From: Cupriavidus metallidurans CH34
GTDB taxonomy: Bacteria; Pseudomonadota; Gammaproteobacteria; Burkholderiales; Burkholderiaceae
DNA length: 64,000 nt
Direction of reading: 5' to 3'
NCBI RefSeq assembly: GCF_000196015.1
Contig: NC_007973.1
Location: forward strand, 1,736,001 to 1,800,000
Shown: positions 1-9,039 of the stretch, one piece after another
How positions within the stretch are numbered: the stretch's first letter is position 1
Layout: each line of letters begins with the position of its first letter
The notes under the pieces: model-generated
Seen by the model: the letters and a program-made list of their open reading frames with translations, nothing else
Database searches by the model: none
Told to the model about the DNA's origin: nothing
Position numbers and translations under genes: made by a program

Positions 1-986
1 GCCACCGGCCTGCCTTCGAAACGGAACTCGCTGTCGTAGTCGTCCTCGATGATCCATGCACCGCGCTGCCGCGCGTATTCGAGCAACATGCGCCGGCGCG
101 AGAGGCTCATCATCATGCCAAGCGGATACTGGTGCGAAGGCGTGACGAAGATGAAGCGTGGCGGATTCTGTAGCGTCGCGGGGCTTGGCGCGATCCCTTC
201 ATCGTCGACCGGTACCGGGATTGGCTCCACGCCCGCGCTTGCCAGCAGGCTGCGTGTGCCCCAGTAGCCGGGATCTTCCATCCATGCCTTGTCGCCGGGG
301 TCGGCCAGCAGCCGGGTGGTCAGGTCCACGGCCTGGTGGATGCCGGTGGTCAGGATGATCTGGTCCGGCTCGCAGCGCACGGAACGCACTAGACGCAGGT
401 GTTCGGCCAGCAGCTTCTTCAGCGGCAGGTAGCCGCCGTGATGCGCGTACGTCAGCAACTGCGGGCTTGGATTGCGCCAGTGCTTGTTCAGCAGGCGCGC
501 CCAGACCGCGTGTGGAAATAGCGAGACATCAGGCACGCCTGCGACGAACGCGCCCCATTGGCGATCCGACGCGCTGGCGTGGGACACCAGATGCTGCCCG
601 CGTCGCGACAGCGCGAATCGGTTTGGGTGTTGCTGCACTGCGGGCACAGTGATGGTGCCATTCGCCGCACTCCCGTTGTGCAATGCACGATGGTCGGGAA
701 CGGTATGCGACACGAAGGTGCCACTTCCGGTGGATGCGGTCACATAGCCTTCGGCCAATAACTGCTCGTACGCATACAGGACGGTGTTGCGCGAGACACC
801 GATTTCCTTGGCCAGCAGGCGCGACGCCGGCAGCTTGCTACCCGCTGGCACAGCACCTGCAAGGATCTCCTGACGGATGATGGCGTAGAGCTGTCGGTTC
901 ATATGCTCGCCCGATTTGCCGGTGACTGCACCAGCGGGGCGCTCAAGTCGCTGAAGCAGCAGGTCGGAAAGAATCGTCTCTTTCAA
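1..986 (-). CDS. MocR/GabR-type PLP-dependent transcriptional regulator (3' part outside window)
   Basis: The protein fuses a GntR-type winged helix-turn-helix to an aminotransferase-like domain. Reading leftward from a TTG at 986 it shows the HTH segment GVSRNTVLYAYEQL, then fold-type-I features such as VTPSHQYPLG and, at the window edge, IEDDYDSEFR, which is characteristic of MocR proteins. The PLP lysine would lie beyond position 1. I chose TTG at 986 because GGAG precedes it at a good distance and because this family usually has about 25 residues before the HTH; the ATG at 902 would remove them. The gene diverges from the catabolic operon starting at 1099 and probably controls it, with a PLP-derived or amine ligand. 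The family call is firm; the ligand is unknown. Confidence 0.9.
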   Translation of the reverse strand, partial: MKETILSDLLLQRLERPAGAVTGKSGEHMNRQLYAIIRQEILAGAVPAGSKLPASRLLAKEIGVSRNTVLYAYEQLLAEGYVTASTGSGTFVSHTVPDHRALHNGSAANGTITVPAVQQHPNRFALSRRGQHLVSHASASDRQWGAFVAGVPDVSLFPHAVWARLLNKHWRNPSPQLLTYAHHGGYLPLKKLLAEHLRLVRSVRCEPDQIILTTGIHQAVDLTTRLLADPGDKAWMEDPGYWGTRSLLASAGVEPIPVPVDDEGIAPSPATLQNPPRFIFVTPSHQYPLGMMMSLSRRRMLLEYARQRGAWIIEDDYDSEFRFEGRPV

Positions 987-1020
987 AGTGGCTCCGGGCA
1001 AAAAACAGGATATGGACCTA

Positions 1021-1040
1021 CCGATGGTACCAACCATCGG
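1021..1040. promoter_or_regulatory. Perfect inverted repeat, candidate MocR operator
   Basis: CCGATGGT and ACCATCGG form perfect 8-bp arms around a 4-nt spacer. The repeat sits between the divergent MocR gene (start 986) and the deacylase gene (start 1099). A related ATGG motif recurs nearby at 1050-1053 in inverted form. The position suits a shared operator. That MocR binds it is inference. Confidence 0.5.
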
Positions 1041-1098
1041 ATAATTTTCCATCCGTGCTGATGCTGTTTTTTTTCGATGTCCCCATCGCGGAGCCCCC

Positions 1099-2442
1099 AT
1101 GCCGAATGCAGCCACCGTTGCGTCTCCTGAATCGACAACGCTCACCACGCAGGCGATTGCCGATGCCGTGCGCGCACTCACGCCGTACATGGTGAAAACC
1201 CTGAGTGACTTCGTGGCGGCAGAGAGCCCGTCGGGTGCGGAGCAGCCCGCGGTGGACTTCATGGACGATGCGCTGCGCGAGCTTGGACTGGAGTCGGAAC
1301 GCATCGTCCTGAACACGGCGCAGCTGAAAGACATGCCGCTGTTCTCCACGCCGTGCTGTCCCGATGGTGGACGCTACAACCTGCTGGCCACCCATCGTCC
1401 GCGCGAACGCGGTGGCCGCTCGGTACTGTTCAATGGTCACCTCGACGTGGTGCCAACCGGCCCCGATTCGATGTGGCGCGAGTCACCGTTCAAGTCGTAT
1501 GTCGAGGATGGTTGGCTCTATGGTCGCGGCGCAGGTGACATGAAGGCGGGCATCGTCTGCGCGCTGGCCGCGTTCAAGGCACTGAAGGAACTGGGTGTAC
1601 AGCCTGCCGGCAACGTCGGATTCAACGGCGTGCTGGAAGAAGAGAGCACCGGCAACGGCGCGCTGGCGACGGTGGCTTCGCTGCGTAGCGCCGTGGGCGC
1701 TGGCAAGCTCGCTTCGTTCGATACAGTGCTGATCCCCGAGCCGCTGGGTGAAGCCCTGATGAGCGCGCAGATGGGTGTGTTCTGGATGTATGTGGAACTG
1801 ACGGGCCGCCCCGCCCACGCCGCGTATATGACTACTGGCGTCAATCCCGTGGAGGCCGGCATCGCGGTGATGGATGACCTGCGCCGTCTCGAAGCCGAAT
1901 GGAACCTGCCGGAGAACCGGCCCGCCGCCTATCGCGACCACGCACATCCGATCAACTTCAACCTGGGCCAGATCCACGGTGGCGAATGGAACTCATCCGT
2001 GCCGTGTACCTGCACGCTTGGTATCCGCATCGGCTTCTATCCGCAGATGGATGTCAACGATGCCAAGGCCATCGTTGCCCAGCGCGTTCGTGATGCGCTG
2101 GCGCGTCTGGGTAGCACGCTTGACCTGAACATCCGCTACGAAGGCTTTCACGCGCCGGGCTGCGAGTTCGATCTCGATAATGCGCCGATGCTGGCGCTGG
2201 CCGAGGCGCACCGCAAGGCCCACGGCAATGCGCTGAAGCGTCAGGCCACCACGGCTACCACCGACGCCCGTCACTTCCGCATCACGCTCGATACACCCGT
2301 CACCTGCTACGGCCCCGAAGCTCGCAACATCCACGGCATCGACGAATCGGTGTCGATCGAAAGCATGGTGCGCGTGGCGACCACGTTCGCACAGTTCATG
2401 CACGACTGGTGCGGTGTAGAGCCAGCCGCCGACCAGACCTAG
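1099..2442 (+). CDS. M20-family ArgE/DapE-type deacylase
   Basis: This 447-aa protein is a two-zinc amidohydrolase of the acetylornithine deacetylase / succinyl-diaminopimelate desuccinylase family, which releases an acyl group from an N-acyl amino compound in the cytoplasm. The first zinc motif is FNGHLDVVP (His114, Asp116). The bridging aspartate is in GRGAGDMKAG (Asp147), and the general base is in the glutamate run at residues 180-182. The ATG at 1099 lies directly behind the divergent MocR promoter region, and the gene is first in a long co-directional operon. It is unlikely to be biosynthetic argE or dapE, because the neighbours are an importer, an aminotransferase and an aldehyde dehydrogenase. 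The substrate is unknown; an N-acyl diamine or amino acid is a reasonable inference. Confidence 0.88.
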   Translation: MPNAATVASPESTTLTTQAIADAVRALTPYMVKTLSDFVAAESPSGAEQPAVDFMDDALRELGLESERIVLNTAQLKDMPLFSTPCCPDGGRYNLLATHRPRERGGRSVLFNGHLDVVPTGPDSMWRESPFKSYVEDGWLYGRGAGDMKAGIVCALAAFKALKELGVQPAGNVGFNGVLEEESTGNGALATVASLRSAVGAGKLASFDTVLIPEPLGEALMSAQMGVFWMYVELTGRPAHAAYMTTGVNPVEAGIAVMDDLRRLEAEWNLPENRPAAYRDHAHPINFNLGQIHGGEWNSSVPCTCTLGIRIGFYPQMDVNDAKAIVAQRVRDALARLGSTLDLNIRYEGFHAPGCEFDLDNAPMLALAEAHRKAHGNALKRQATTATTDARHFRITLDTPVTCYGPEARNIHGIDESVSIESMVRVATTFAQFMHDWCGVEPAADQT

Positions 2443-3333
2443 AAACCGGTTTTCCCTCGTTGCTGTACCGCCTGGGCAAATGCGCCACCACGTGGTGGGG
2501 CGTTGCCCGTTGCCCTCGCTTGTCCCAAAAATAGGAAACGACCGATGAAACGCATCACTGCCAGCGTCCAGTCGCGCATCAGGGGGAGCCTGATGTCGAT
2601 GGCCTTTGTTGCCGCCGCCAGCCTCATGGCTGGCACCGCGCTTGCCCAGACCACGGGCGGCACGCTGTCCGGCATCGTGCAACCCGAGCCGCCGATCCTG
2701 GTCAGCGCGCTGAACTCGCAGGCACCCACGCAGTACATCGCCGGCAAGATCTATCAAGGTCTGCTGACCTATGGTCCCGACCTGAAGCCGCGCCCAGAAC
2801 TGGCGAAGTCGTGGCAGATCTCGCCTGATGGCCTGACCTACACGTTCGAACTCCAGCAGGGCGTGAAATGGCACGACGGCAAACCATTCACCTCTGCCGA
2901 CGTGGTGTTCTCGATCGACAAGATGTTGCGCGAGGTACATGTGCGCACGCGCGCCGTGATCAACAAGTACATGGCGTCGATCCGCGCGGTCAACGACAGT
3001 ACCGTCGAGATCAAGCTCAAGGAGCCGTTCCCGCCGTTTATCTCGATGTTCGAAACCGGCACCATGCCGATGATGCCGAAGCACATCTACGACGGCACCG
3101 ACTACCGCAACAACCCGGCCAACCAGAAGCCGGTGGGCACTGGCCCGTTCATGCTCAAGGAGTGGAAGAAGGGCGCCTATATCAAGCTGGCCAAGAACCC
3201 GAACTACTGGAAGAAGGGCAAGCCGTACCTGGACGAACTGGTGTTCTACGTAATCCCGGACTCGGCATCGCGGGCGGTGGCGTTCGAGAAGGGTGACCTT
3301 GCCCCTGTTCCACGAATCCCATAACCGAGGGAA

Positions 3334-4227
3334 TTAGGCAGCCCGGTGTTGCTGAGCTGCGGACCAGTTTTTCTCGAACGTCATGGGGCTGACGTAGCCC
3401 AGCGTCGAGTGGAGTCGGCTGGCATTATAAAAGCCAAGCCAGTCAATTACCTCGTCCATTGCGGCGCGGCGGGTAGCGAACTGGCGACCGTGCAGGCGAG
3501 CGACCTTCAACGACCCCCACAGACTCTCAGTCGGCGCGTTGTCCCAGCAATCGCCCCTGCGGCTCATTGACGAGCGCATGCCATACGCCTTCAGGGCGTC
3601 TTGAAACAGATGGCTGCAATACTGGCTTCCCCGGTCGGTGTGCACAATCACACCGGCTTCCGGGCGGCGCCGGAACCAGGCCATGCGCAGCGCGTCCGTG
3701 ACCAATTCGGCCTTCATGTGTGGTTGCATCGACCAGCCAACCACCTGCCGGCTGAACAGGTCGATGATGACCACCAGGTAGAGCCAGCCTTCGGCGGTCG
3801 CCACATAGGTTATGTCGCTCGTCCAGACTTGATTGGGTGCTGCTGGGCTAAAGTCGCGTTGCAGCAGATTGGGGGCCACCGGCAAATCGTGGTTCGAGTT
3901 GGTTGTCGCGATGTACTTGCGCTTGTGGCGGGCACGGATGCCGTGCAGCGCCATCAGCTTGCGAACACGCTCCTTGCCCACCCGCACCCCACGCGCCAGC
4001 AGTTCCTTCCACATGCGCGGCCAGCCGTACTCCCCCTTGACCCCGGCGTGAATCGCCTTGATGTGGGCCAACAAGGCATCGTCACTGAGTCGGCCTCTAT
4101 CTGGCCTGTCGGTGCTTACTGTGCGTTGCTTGCGCTGGTGATAGCCGCTGGGGCTGACCCCTAACAGCTCACACAGGACCGAGACCGGCCAGTAACGTCG
4201 GTTTCGCTCGATGAACGCATACCTCAC
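3334..4227 (-). CDS. IS3-family transposase OrfB (DDE integrase domain)
   Basis: This is the catalytic half of the IS3 transposase, about 297 aa. It has an N-terminal HTH_21-type region and an rve/integrase core with the DDE residues in WTSDITYV, VIHTDRGSQY and DNAPTESLWG. It begins at a GTG at 4227 that overlaps the orfA stop (GTGTGA). The frame stays open upstream as far as the A7 run at 4257-4263, so the active product is expected to be an OrfAB fusion made by -1 frameshifting. The gene is intact and has no stop or frameshift, so the element may still be mobile. Confidence 0.93.
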   Translation of the reverse strand: MRYAFIERNRRYWPVSVLCELLGVSPSGYHQRKQRTVSTDRPDRGRLSDDALLAHIKAIHAGVKGEYGWPRMWKELLARGVRVGKERVRKLMALHGIRARHKRKYIATTNSNHDLPVAPNLLQRDFSPAAPNQVWTSDITYVATAEGWLYLVVIIDLFSRQVVGWSMQPHMKAELVTDALRMAWFRRRPEAGVIVHTDRGSQYCSHLFQDALKAYGMRSSMSRRGDCWDNAPTESLWGSLKVARLHGRQFATRRAAMDEVIDWLGFYNASRLHSTLGYVSPMTFEKNWSAAQQHRAA

Positions 4228-4523
4228 ACCGACTCCTTCGCAAAGTATGCTGCGGCTTTTTTTAAAATATCGCGCTCCATCTTCAAGCGCGCCACCTCCG
4301 CCCGAAGCCGGGCCAGCTCCATCTGCTCCGGGCTGACCGGCTTCATACCCGCACCAGTCAGCTTGCCTTCCCGCTCCGCCTTGACCCAGTTATGCAGCGT
4401 CTGCGCTCTGATGCCCAGGGTCGCGCTAACCACTGCCATGCTCTGCCCGCTCTTCACCAGCCGTACCGCTTCCAGCTTGAATTCCAGCGTGTACTGCGCC
4501 CGCTTTGTCTTGCTTGTCATCAC
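4224..4523 (-). CDS. IS3-family transposase OrfA (HTH protein)
   Basis: This 99-aa protein has the InsE/HTH_8 pattern, with a helix-turn-helix around GIRAQTLHNWVKAE and a leucine-zipper-like coiled coil (MELARLRAEVARLKMERD) before the C-terminus. It binds the IS ends and regulates transposition. The codons for DILKKAAA contain seven consecutive A bases (4263 down to 4257), a classical -1 slippery site that joins OrfA to OrfB. It starts at ATG 4523. Confidence 0.92.
   Translation of the reverse strand: MMTSKTKRAQYTLEFKLEAVRLVKSGQSMAVVSATLGIRAQTLHNWVKAEREGKLTGAGMKPVSPEQMELARLRAEVARLKMERDILKKAAAYFAKESV
4257..4263 (-). other. Programmed -1 frameshift site (A7) in the IS3 element
   Basis: Seven A residues on the coding (minus) strand, followed by G, lie just before the end of orfA. 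The -1 frame from here is open into orfB. This is the standard arrangement for making the OrfAB transposase in IS3 elements. It is not proved to slip here. Confidence 0.7.
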
Positions 4524-5447
4524 ATCTCTCCTTGCTTCAGTTTAACCTCAGCAAGGGATTCGTTTTGCGGGGGCAAGCTCAGGGTGACGTGCAGGTGCTG
4601 CGCGGTGGCGACGTTGACAACGTCGACGTCAAGCGCCTGCGCGCGCTGCCCAACGTCGAGTACACGACCAAGGGCTGGGAAATGTTCGCGCCGATGACGA
4701 GCCTGCTGCTCAACGAGCGCAAGCCGCCGTTCAATAACGTGAACGTGCGCCGCGCCGTGATGCACGCGCTGAACCGCAAGCTGATCGTCGACAACATCTT
4801 CTTCGGCATGGGCAAGCCGGCTGTGAGCCCGTTCTCGTCGAGCACGCTGTTCTTCGACAAGAACATGCCCAACTTCGACTTCAGCATCAAGAAGGCGCGC
4901 GAGGAGCTCAAGGCATCTGGCGTGGACGTCAGCAAGTATCCGGTGAAGATCCTCTCCACGTCGTATGGCGCCAACTGGGACCGCCTGGACGAGTACATCA
5001 AGCAAATGCTGGAGCAGATCGGGTTCAAGGTCAGCATCGAGTCTGCCGACGCCGGTACGTGGTCATCGCGGGTCAGCAACTGGGACTACGACATGACGGT
5101 GACCTACACGTACCAGTACGGGGATCCGGCACTGGGTGTGGAACGTCTGTACGTGACGCGCAACATGGTCAAGGGCACGCCGTTCGCAAACGTTCAGGGC
5201 TACAGCAACCCGAAGGCTGACGATCTGTGGGCCAAGGGCGGCAACACCATGGACCCGGTGGAACGCCAGAAGCTCTACAGCGAACTGCAGCAGATCCTTG
5301 TGAGCGAGGTGGCCAATGCCAACCTGTTCGAGATCGAGTTCCCGACGCTGTATCGCAAGAACATCAAGAACCTTGTGACCACGGCCATTGGCCTGAACGA
5401 GTCGTTCGACAACGTCTCGATCGAGAAGAACTGATCGCGCCGCCAGG

Positions 5448-5473
5448 CTCCCCGGTGACAGGTTGCCGGGGAG
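5448..5473 (+). promoter_or_regulatory. Intercistronic stem-loop between binding-protein and permease genes
   Basis: CTCCCCGG (5448-5455) pairs perfectly with CCGGGGAG (5466-5473) around a 10-nt loop. No T-run follows, so it is not a simple terminator. Stem-loops at this place in ABC importer operons often stabilise the binding-protein mRNA or reduce read-through into the permease genes. Confidence 0.5.
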
Positions 5474-5501
5474 CGACGGGGATGTGCACGCGGAGGTTAT
5501 C

Positions 5502-6506
5502 GTGAATTTTCTGTCTTTCTTTCTATCCCGGCTGGTCAAGGCACTGGTGGTGGTGATCGGCGTGGTCGTCATCAACTTCTTCCTGATCCGCATGGCGCCC
5601 GGCGATCCGGCCACGGTGATGGCTGGCGAAGCTGGCGCTGGCGATGCCACCTATGTGACGCAGTTGCGTGAGCAGTTCGGGCTGGACCAGCCTGTGCTGA
5701 CGCAACTGGGCATCTATCTCAAGGGGGTGGCGAAGCTCGACCTCGGCTACTCGTATCGTAACCACCTGCCGGTGCTGGACCTGATCCTCGATCGCCTGCC
5801 GGCCACCTTCTTGCTGATGAGCGGGGCATTCCTGTTCTCGATCGTGATGGGGGTGCTGTTGGGCGTGATTGCGGCGCGAACGCGCTACGAAAACCGCCGG
5901 CGCTGGATTGACAGCGCGGTGATGTCCGGCGCGTTGCTGCTGTACGCCACGCCGTTGTTCTGGCTCTCGCTGATGGCCATCATCCTGTTCTCCGTGGTGC
6001 TCGGCTGGTTGCCTGCTTTCGGCATGGAGAGCGTCGGGGCCGGATACACGGGACTGGCCCGCGTGCAGGATATCGCGCTCCATCTGGTGCTGCCGACGAT
6101 TTCGTTGGGCTGCTTCTTCATGGCTGTCTACGTGCGACTGACGCGGGCTTCGATGCTCGAGGTCATGGGCATGGACTTCGTCAAGACGGCGCGCGCCAAG
6201 GGTGTGCCGGCCCGCCGCGTGATTCGTGTGCATGTGCTGCGTAACGCGCTGCTGCCCGTCATCACGTTTGCTGGCATCCAGCTTGGCCAGATGGCCGGTG
6301 GCGCGGTGCTGACCGAAACCGTGTTCTCGTGGCCTGGTATTGGCCGGCTGATGTTCGATGCGCTGCTGCAACGCGACTACCAGTTGCTGCTCGGCATCTT
6401 CTTCGTGACATCGGCGCTGGTGGTGTTCTTCAACCTGGTGACCGACGTGGTCTACCGCTTCATCGACCCCCGTATCGCCATCGGCGGCAAGGAGGCCACG
6501 GCATGA
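5502..6506 (+). CDS. Peptide ABC importer permease, DppB/OppB type
   Basis: This inner-membrane permease of about 334 aa forms half of the translocation channel. It starts at a GTG at 5502 with GGAGG at 5492-5496. Upstream codons of the same frame lack an RBS and lie in the stem-loop region. The N-terminal helix (ALVVVIGVVVINFFLI) followed by RMAPGDPA is typical of DppB. About six membrane segments follow, and the EAA-like loop appears as DFVKTARAKGVPARRV. Its stop overlaps the next start (ATGA). It is intact, but its binding-protein partner is broken, so the importer may be orphaned unless another binding protein serves it. Confidence 0.92.
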   Translation: MNFLSFFLSRLVKALVVVIGVVVINFFLIRMAPGDPATVMAGEAGAGDATYVTQLREQFGLDQPVLTQLGIYLKGVAKLDLGYSYRNHLPVLDLILDRLPATFLLMSGAFLFSIVMGVLLGVIAARTRYENRRRWIDSAVMSGALLLYATPLFWLSLMAIILFSVVLGWLPAFGMESVGAGYTGLARVQDIALHLVLPTISLGCFFMAVYVRLTRASMLEVMGMDFVKTARAKGVPARRVIRVHVLRNALLPVITFAGIQLGQMAGGAVLTETVFSWPGIGRLMFDALLQRDYQLLLGIFFVTSALVVFFNLVTDVVYRFIDPRIAIGGKEATA

Positions 6507-7342
6507 AATCGTTCCTCAAGCGCTATTGCCGCAACTACGGCGCCATGATCGGCCTGATCGTGCTGCTGGCGGTGGTTGTGGTGTCCTTCGTCGCGCCGAT
6601 GCTCTACGAAGAGTCGCCCTGGATGATGGTGGCGGAACCGCTGATGAAGCCGTTCGCGGACATGGCCTATCCGTTCGGCACGGACATGCTGGGCCGCGAC
6701 ATCACCGCCGGGCTGCTGTATGGCGCGCGTGTTTCGCTGCTGGTCGGGGTGATCTCCACGGCGGTGGCGCTGGTCGTCGGCGTGCTCGTGGGGTCCGTGG
6801 CGGGGTACTGCGGTGGCCGGATCGACGACGCGCTGATGCGGGTGACCGAGTTCTTCCAGACCATTCCTCAGTTGGCCATGGCAGTGGTGATCGTGGCCAT
6901 CTTCAATCCGTCGATCTACTCGATCGTTGGCGCGATCTCGGTCGTGTCGTGGCCGCCAGTAGCGCGCCTGGTGCGCGGAGAATTCCTGTCGCTGAAGCAG
7001 CGTGAGTTCGTGCAGGCCGCGATTGTGATCGGCCAGCGTCCACTGCGCATCATCCTGACGCAAATCCTGCCCAATGCGATGTCGCCGATCATCGTTTCGG
7101 CGTCGTTCATGGTGGCCACCGCCATCCTGACCGAGTCGGCGCTGTCGTTCCTGGGGCTTGGCGACCGCAACATGATGAGCTGGGGCTTCATGATCGGCGC
7201 CGCGCGCACCATGATCCGTGAAGCCTGGTGGATGAGCGTCTGGCCCGGCGTGGCAATCCTGCTGACGGTGCTGGCGATCAACCTGATCGGGGAGGGGCTC
7301 AACGATGCCCTGAACCCGCAACTGCGCCGCCGCGGCGAGTAA
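6503..7342 (+). CDS. Peptide ABC importer permease, DppC/OppC type
   Basis: This second channel subunit is about 279 aa. The ATG at 6503 overlaps the stop of the first permease by 4 bp and is preceded by AAGGAGG. The protein has the DppC hallmarks: an N-terminal helix (GLIVLLAVVVVSFVAPML), FGTDMLGRDI near residue 60 and the cytoplasmic EAA loop REFVQAAIVIGQRPLR, with LSFLGLGDRN toward the end. Its translational coupling and membrane topology fit a heterodimer with DppB. It is followed after 11 bp by the ATPase gene. Confidence 0.92.
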   Translation: MKSFLKRYCRNYGAMIGLIVLLAVVVVSFVAPMLYEESPWMMVAEPLMKPFADMAYPFGTDMLGRDITAGLLYGARVSLLVGVISTAVALVVGVLVGSVAGYCGGRIDDALMRVTEFFQTIPQLAMAVVIVAIFNPSIYSIVGAISVVSWPPVARLVRGEFLSLKQREFVQAAIVIGQRPLRIILTQILPNAMSPIIVSASFMVATAILTESALSFLGLGDRNMMSWGFMIGAARTMIREAWWMSVWPGVAILLTVLAINLIGEGLNDALNPQLRRRGE

Positions 7343-7353
7343 GGAGCGCTACG

Positions 7354-8997
7354 ATGACGCAGACCAATTCCTCCCGACAACCGCTGTTGTCGATCCGCGA
7401 TCTTTCCATCGCGCTGCCGGCGGGCGGCGACCGCGCGCACGCGGTCAAGGACATCTCGTATGACCTGCACGCTGGTGAAATCCTCTGCATCGTAGGGGAA
7501 TCCGGCTCGGGAAAATCGATGAGCGCCAACGCGATCATGGGCCTGCTGCCGAGCTACCTGAAGCCTGAGCGCGGCGAGATCCTGTTCCAGGGGCGCGACC
7601 TGCTGAAACTGGACGAAACCACGCTGCTCGGCATGCGTGGCAAGGACATGGCAATGGTGTTCCAGGAGCCGTTGTCCGCGCTGAATCCCGTGATGACCGT
7701 TGGTGACCAGATCGCCGAAGTCATGCGTGTGCACCGCGCCTATCCGGGCGAAGCCTGCCAGCGGCGCGTGCTGGAACTGCTCGAGTTCGTCGGGTTGCCC
7801 GATCCAGCCACGCTGGTGCACAGCTATCCGTTCCGGCTGTCCGGCGGGCAGCGTCAGCGGGTGGTGATCGCGATGGCGCTGGCACTGGAGCCGACGCTGT
7901 TGATCGCGGACGAGCCCACCACGGCGCTGGACGTGACCACCCAGGCGCAGATTCTGGCCCTGATCCGGCGCATCCAGGCCGAGAAAGGCATGGGCGTGAT
8001 GTTCGTTACCCACGACTTCGGCGTCGTGGCCGAGATCGCCGACCGCGTGGCCGTAATGGAAAAGGGCGTGCTGGTCGAGATCGGCACGGCGCAGCAGGTG
8101 CTCAATCACCCGCAGCATCCCTATACCCGGCGGCTGATCAGCGCCGTGCCACATGGCCGCGCGCGCGACGGCGGCCATGCGGACGACCGCACCGTGCTCG
8201 ACGTGCGAAACCTGCGCAAGACCTACGTTTCCGGTGGCGGGCTGTTCTCGAAGAAGCGCGTGACTCACGCCGTGGATGACGTGTCGTTCAGCGTCAAGCG
8301 CGGCGAGACGCTCGGTATCGTGGGCGAATCGGGCTCGGGCAAGTCGACCATCGGCAAATGCCTGCTGCGCCTGACCGGCGTCGACGGTGGCCAGATGCTG
8401 TTCGACGGCCAGGACATTGCGCGCCTCTCCGAGCGCCAGTTCCGCCCGATGCGGCGCGACGTGCAGATGATCTTTCAGGACCCGTTTGCGTCGCTCAATC
8501 CGCGCCATACGGTTGGCCGCATCATCACCGATGGCCCCGTCGCCACAGGCGTGCCACTGGGCGATGCCCAGGCGCGGGCGCGCGAACTGCTGCAACTGGT
8601 TGGACTGGAAGCCTCCGCGTTCGACCGCTATCCAAACCAGTTCTCGGGCGGCCAGCGTCAGCGCATCGGTATCGCCCGGGCCCTGGCGCTGGAGCCGAAG
8701 CTGCTGGTGGCCGACGAATCGGTATCGGCGCTCGATGTCTCCGTACAGGCGCAGGTGCTGCAACTGCTGGCAGACCTGCAGAAGCGGCTCGATATCGCGC
8801 TGATCTTCATCACGCACGACCTGCGCGTGGCCGCGCAGATCTGCCATCAGGTCATCGTCATGCACCGGGGCCGGGTCGTCGAAGCTGGCCCGCCTTCGCA
8901 GATTTTTGATGATCCACAGCACGACTACACCCGTCGCCTGATCGACGCCATTCCCGGCAAGACCTGGGACCCGACGCTGATTCGCGTCGCGGCCTGA
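7354..8997 (+). CDS. Dual-domain ABC importer ATPase (fused DppD-DppF type)
   Basis: This 547-aa protein carries both nucleotide-binding domains of a peptide importer, like GsiA. Domain 1 has Walker [10 protein letters not shown], signature LSGGQRQR and Walker [13 protein letters not shown]. Domain 2 has Walker [10 protein letters not shown], signature [10 protein letters not shown] and Walker [13 protein letters not shown], where Ser replaces the more usual Pro after DE. Each half also carries the oligopeptide-type C-terminal stretch ([10 protein letters not shown] and [10 protein letters not shown]). The ATG at 7354 follows AAGGAG. It powers the DppBC-like channel. Confidence 0.93.
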   Translation: MTQTNSSRQPLLSIRDLSIALPAGGDRAHAVKDISYDLHAGEILCIVGESGSGKSMSANAIMGLLPSYLKPERGEILFQGRDLLKLDETTLLGMRGKDMAMVFQEPLSALNPVMTVGDQIAEVMRVHRAYPGEACQRRVLELLEFVGLPDPATLVHSYPFRLSGGQRQRVVIAMALALEPTLLIADEPTTALDVTTQAQILALIRRIQAEKGMGVMFVTHDFGVVAEIADRVAVMEKGVLVEIGTAQQVLNHPQHPYTRRLISAVPHGRARDGGHADDRTVLDVRNLRKTYVSGGGLFSKKRVTHAVDDVSFSVKRGETLGIVGESGSGKSTIGKCLLRLTGVDGGQMLFDGQDIARLSERQFRPMRRDVQMIFQDPFASLNPRHTVGRIITDGPVATGVPLGDAQARARELLQLVGLEASAFDRYPNQFSGGQRQRIGIARALALEPKLLVADESVSALDVSVQAQVLQLLADLQKRLDIALIFITHDLRVAAQICHQVIVMHRGRVVEAGPPSQIFDDPQHDYTRRLIDAIPGKTWDPTLIRVAA

Positions 8998-9039
8998 GGT
9001 CTGCCGCACACAGAACCACGAATTCACTGGAGCCAATCA

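Larger units (their letters stand above)
3298..4580 (-). mobile_element. IS3-family insertion sequence (about 1.28 kb)
   Basis: The ends are imperfect inverted repeats. Left, CTTGCCCC at 3298 is followed by ACGAATCCC; the right end read inward repeats both blocks, giving about 16 of 21 matches from TGCCCC. The element carries the overlapping orfA/orfB pair on the minus strand. AGGGTGAC occurs on both sides, at 3290-3297 and 4581-4588. This would be an 8-bp target duplication, longer than the 3-5 bp usual for IS3 elements, and three extra bases (CTC) lie between the right repeat and the second copy. The exact right boundary is therefore uncertain by a few bases. Confidence 0.9.
2545..5434 (+). 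pseudogene. Dipeptide-type ABC importer substrate-binding protein (SBP_bac_5), split by an IS3-family element
   Basis: The 5' piece (2545-3297) starts at an ATG behind AGGAAA. It encodes a signal peptide ending near GTALAQT and the N-terminal SBP family 5 fold, with phrases such as YTFELQQGVKWHDGKPF. The 3' piece (4589-5434) resumes at GTG CAG GTG and encodes the rest of the fold (LLNERKPPFNNVNVRRAV onward) to a normal C-terminus. Joining base 3297 to 4589 restores one frame of about 532 aa, the usual family length. Inside the element the 5' frame ends at a TAA at 3322-3324, so only a truncated, probably inactive binding protein is made. The gene sits immediately upstream of its permease genes. 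The loss looks recent, because neither half has any other lesion. Confidence 0.9.

Noticed and set aside
3290..4588. AGGGTGAC on both sides of the IS3 element as a simple target duplication
   Set aside because: It is longer than expected for this family and three bases intervene on the right, so it is noted but not asserted as a standard duplication.
6916..9036. Very long minus-strand open frame opposite the ABC ATPase
   Set aside because: It lies antisense to a clear dual-ATPase gene, is rich in His, Gln and Arg as expected of a shadow of GC-rich codons, and shows no domain or ribosome site.
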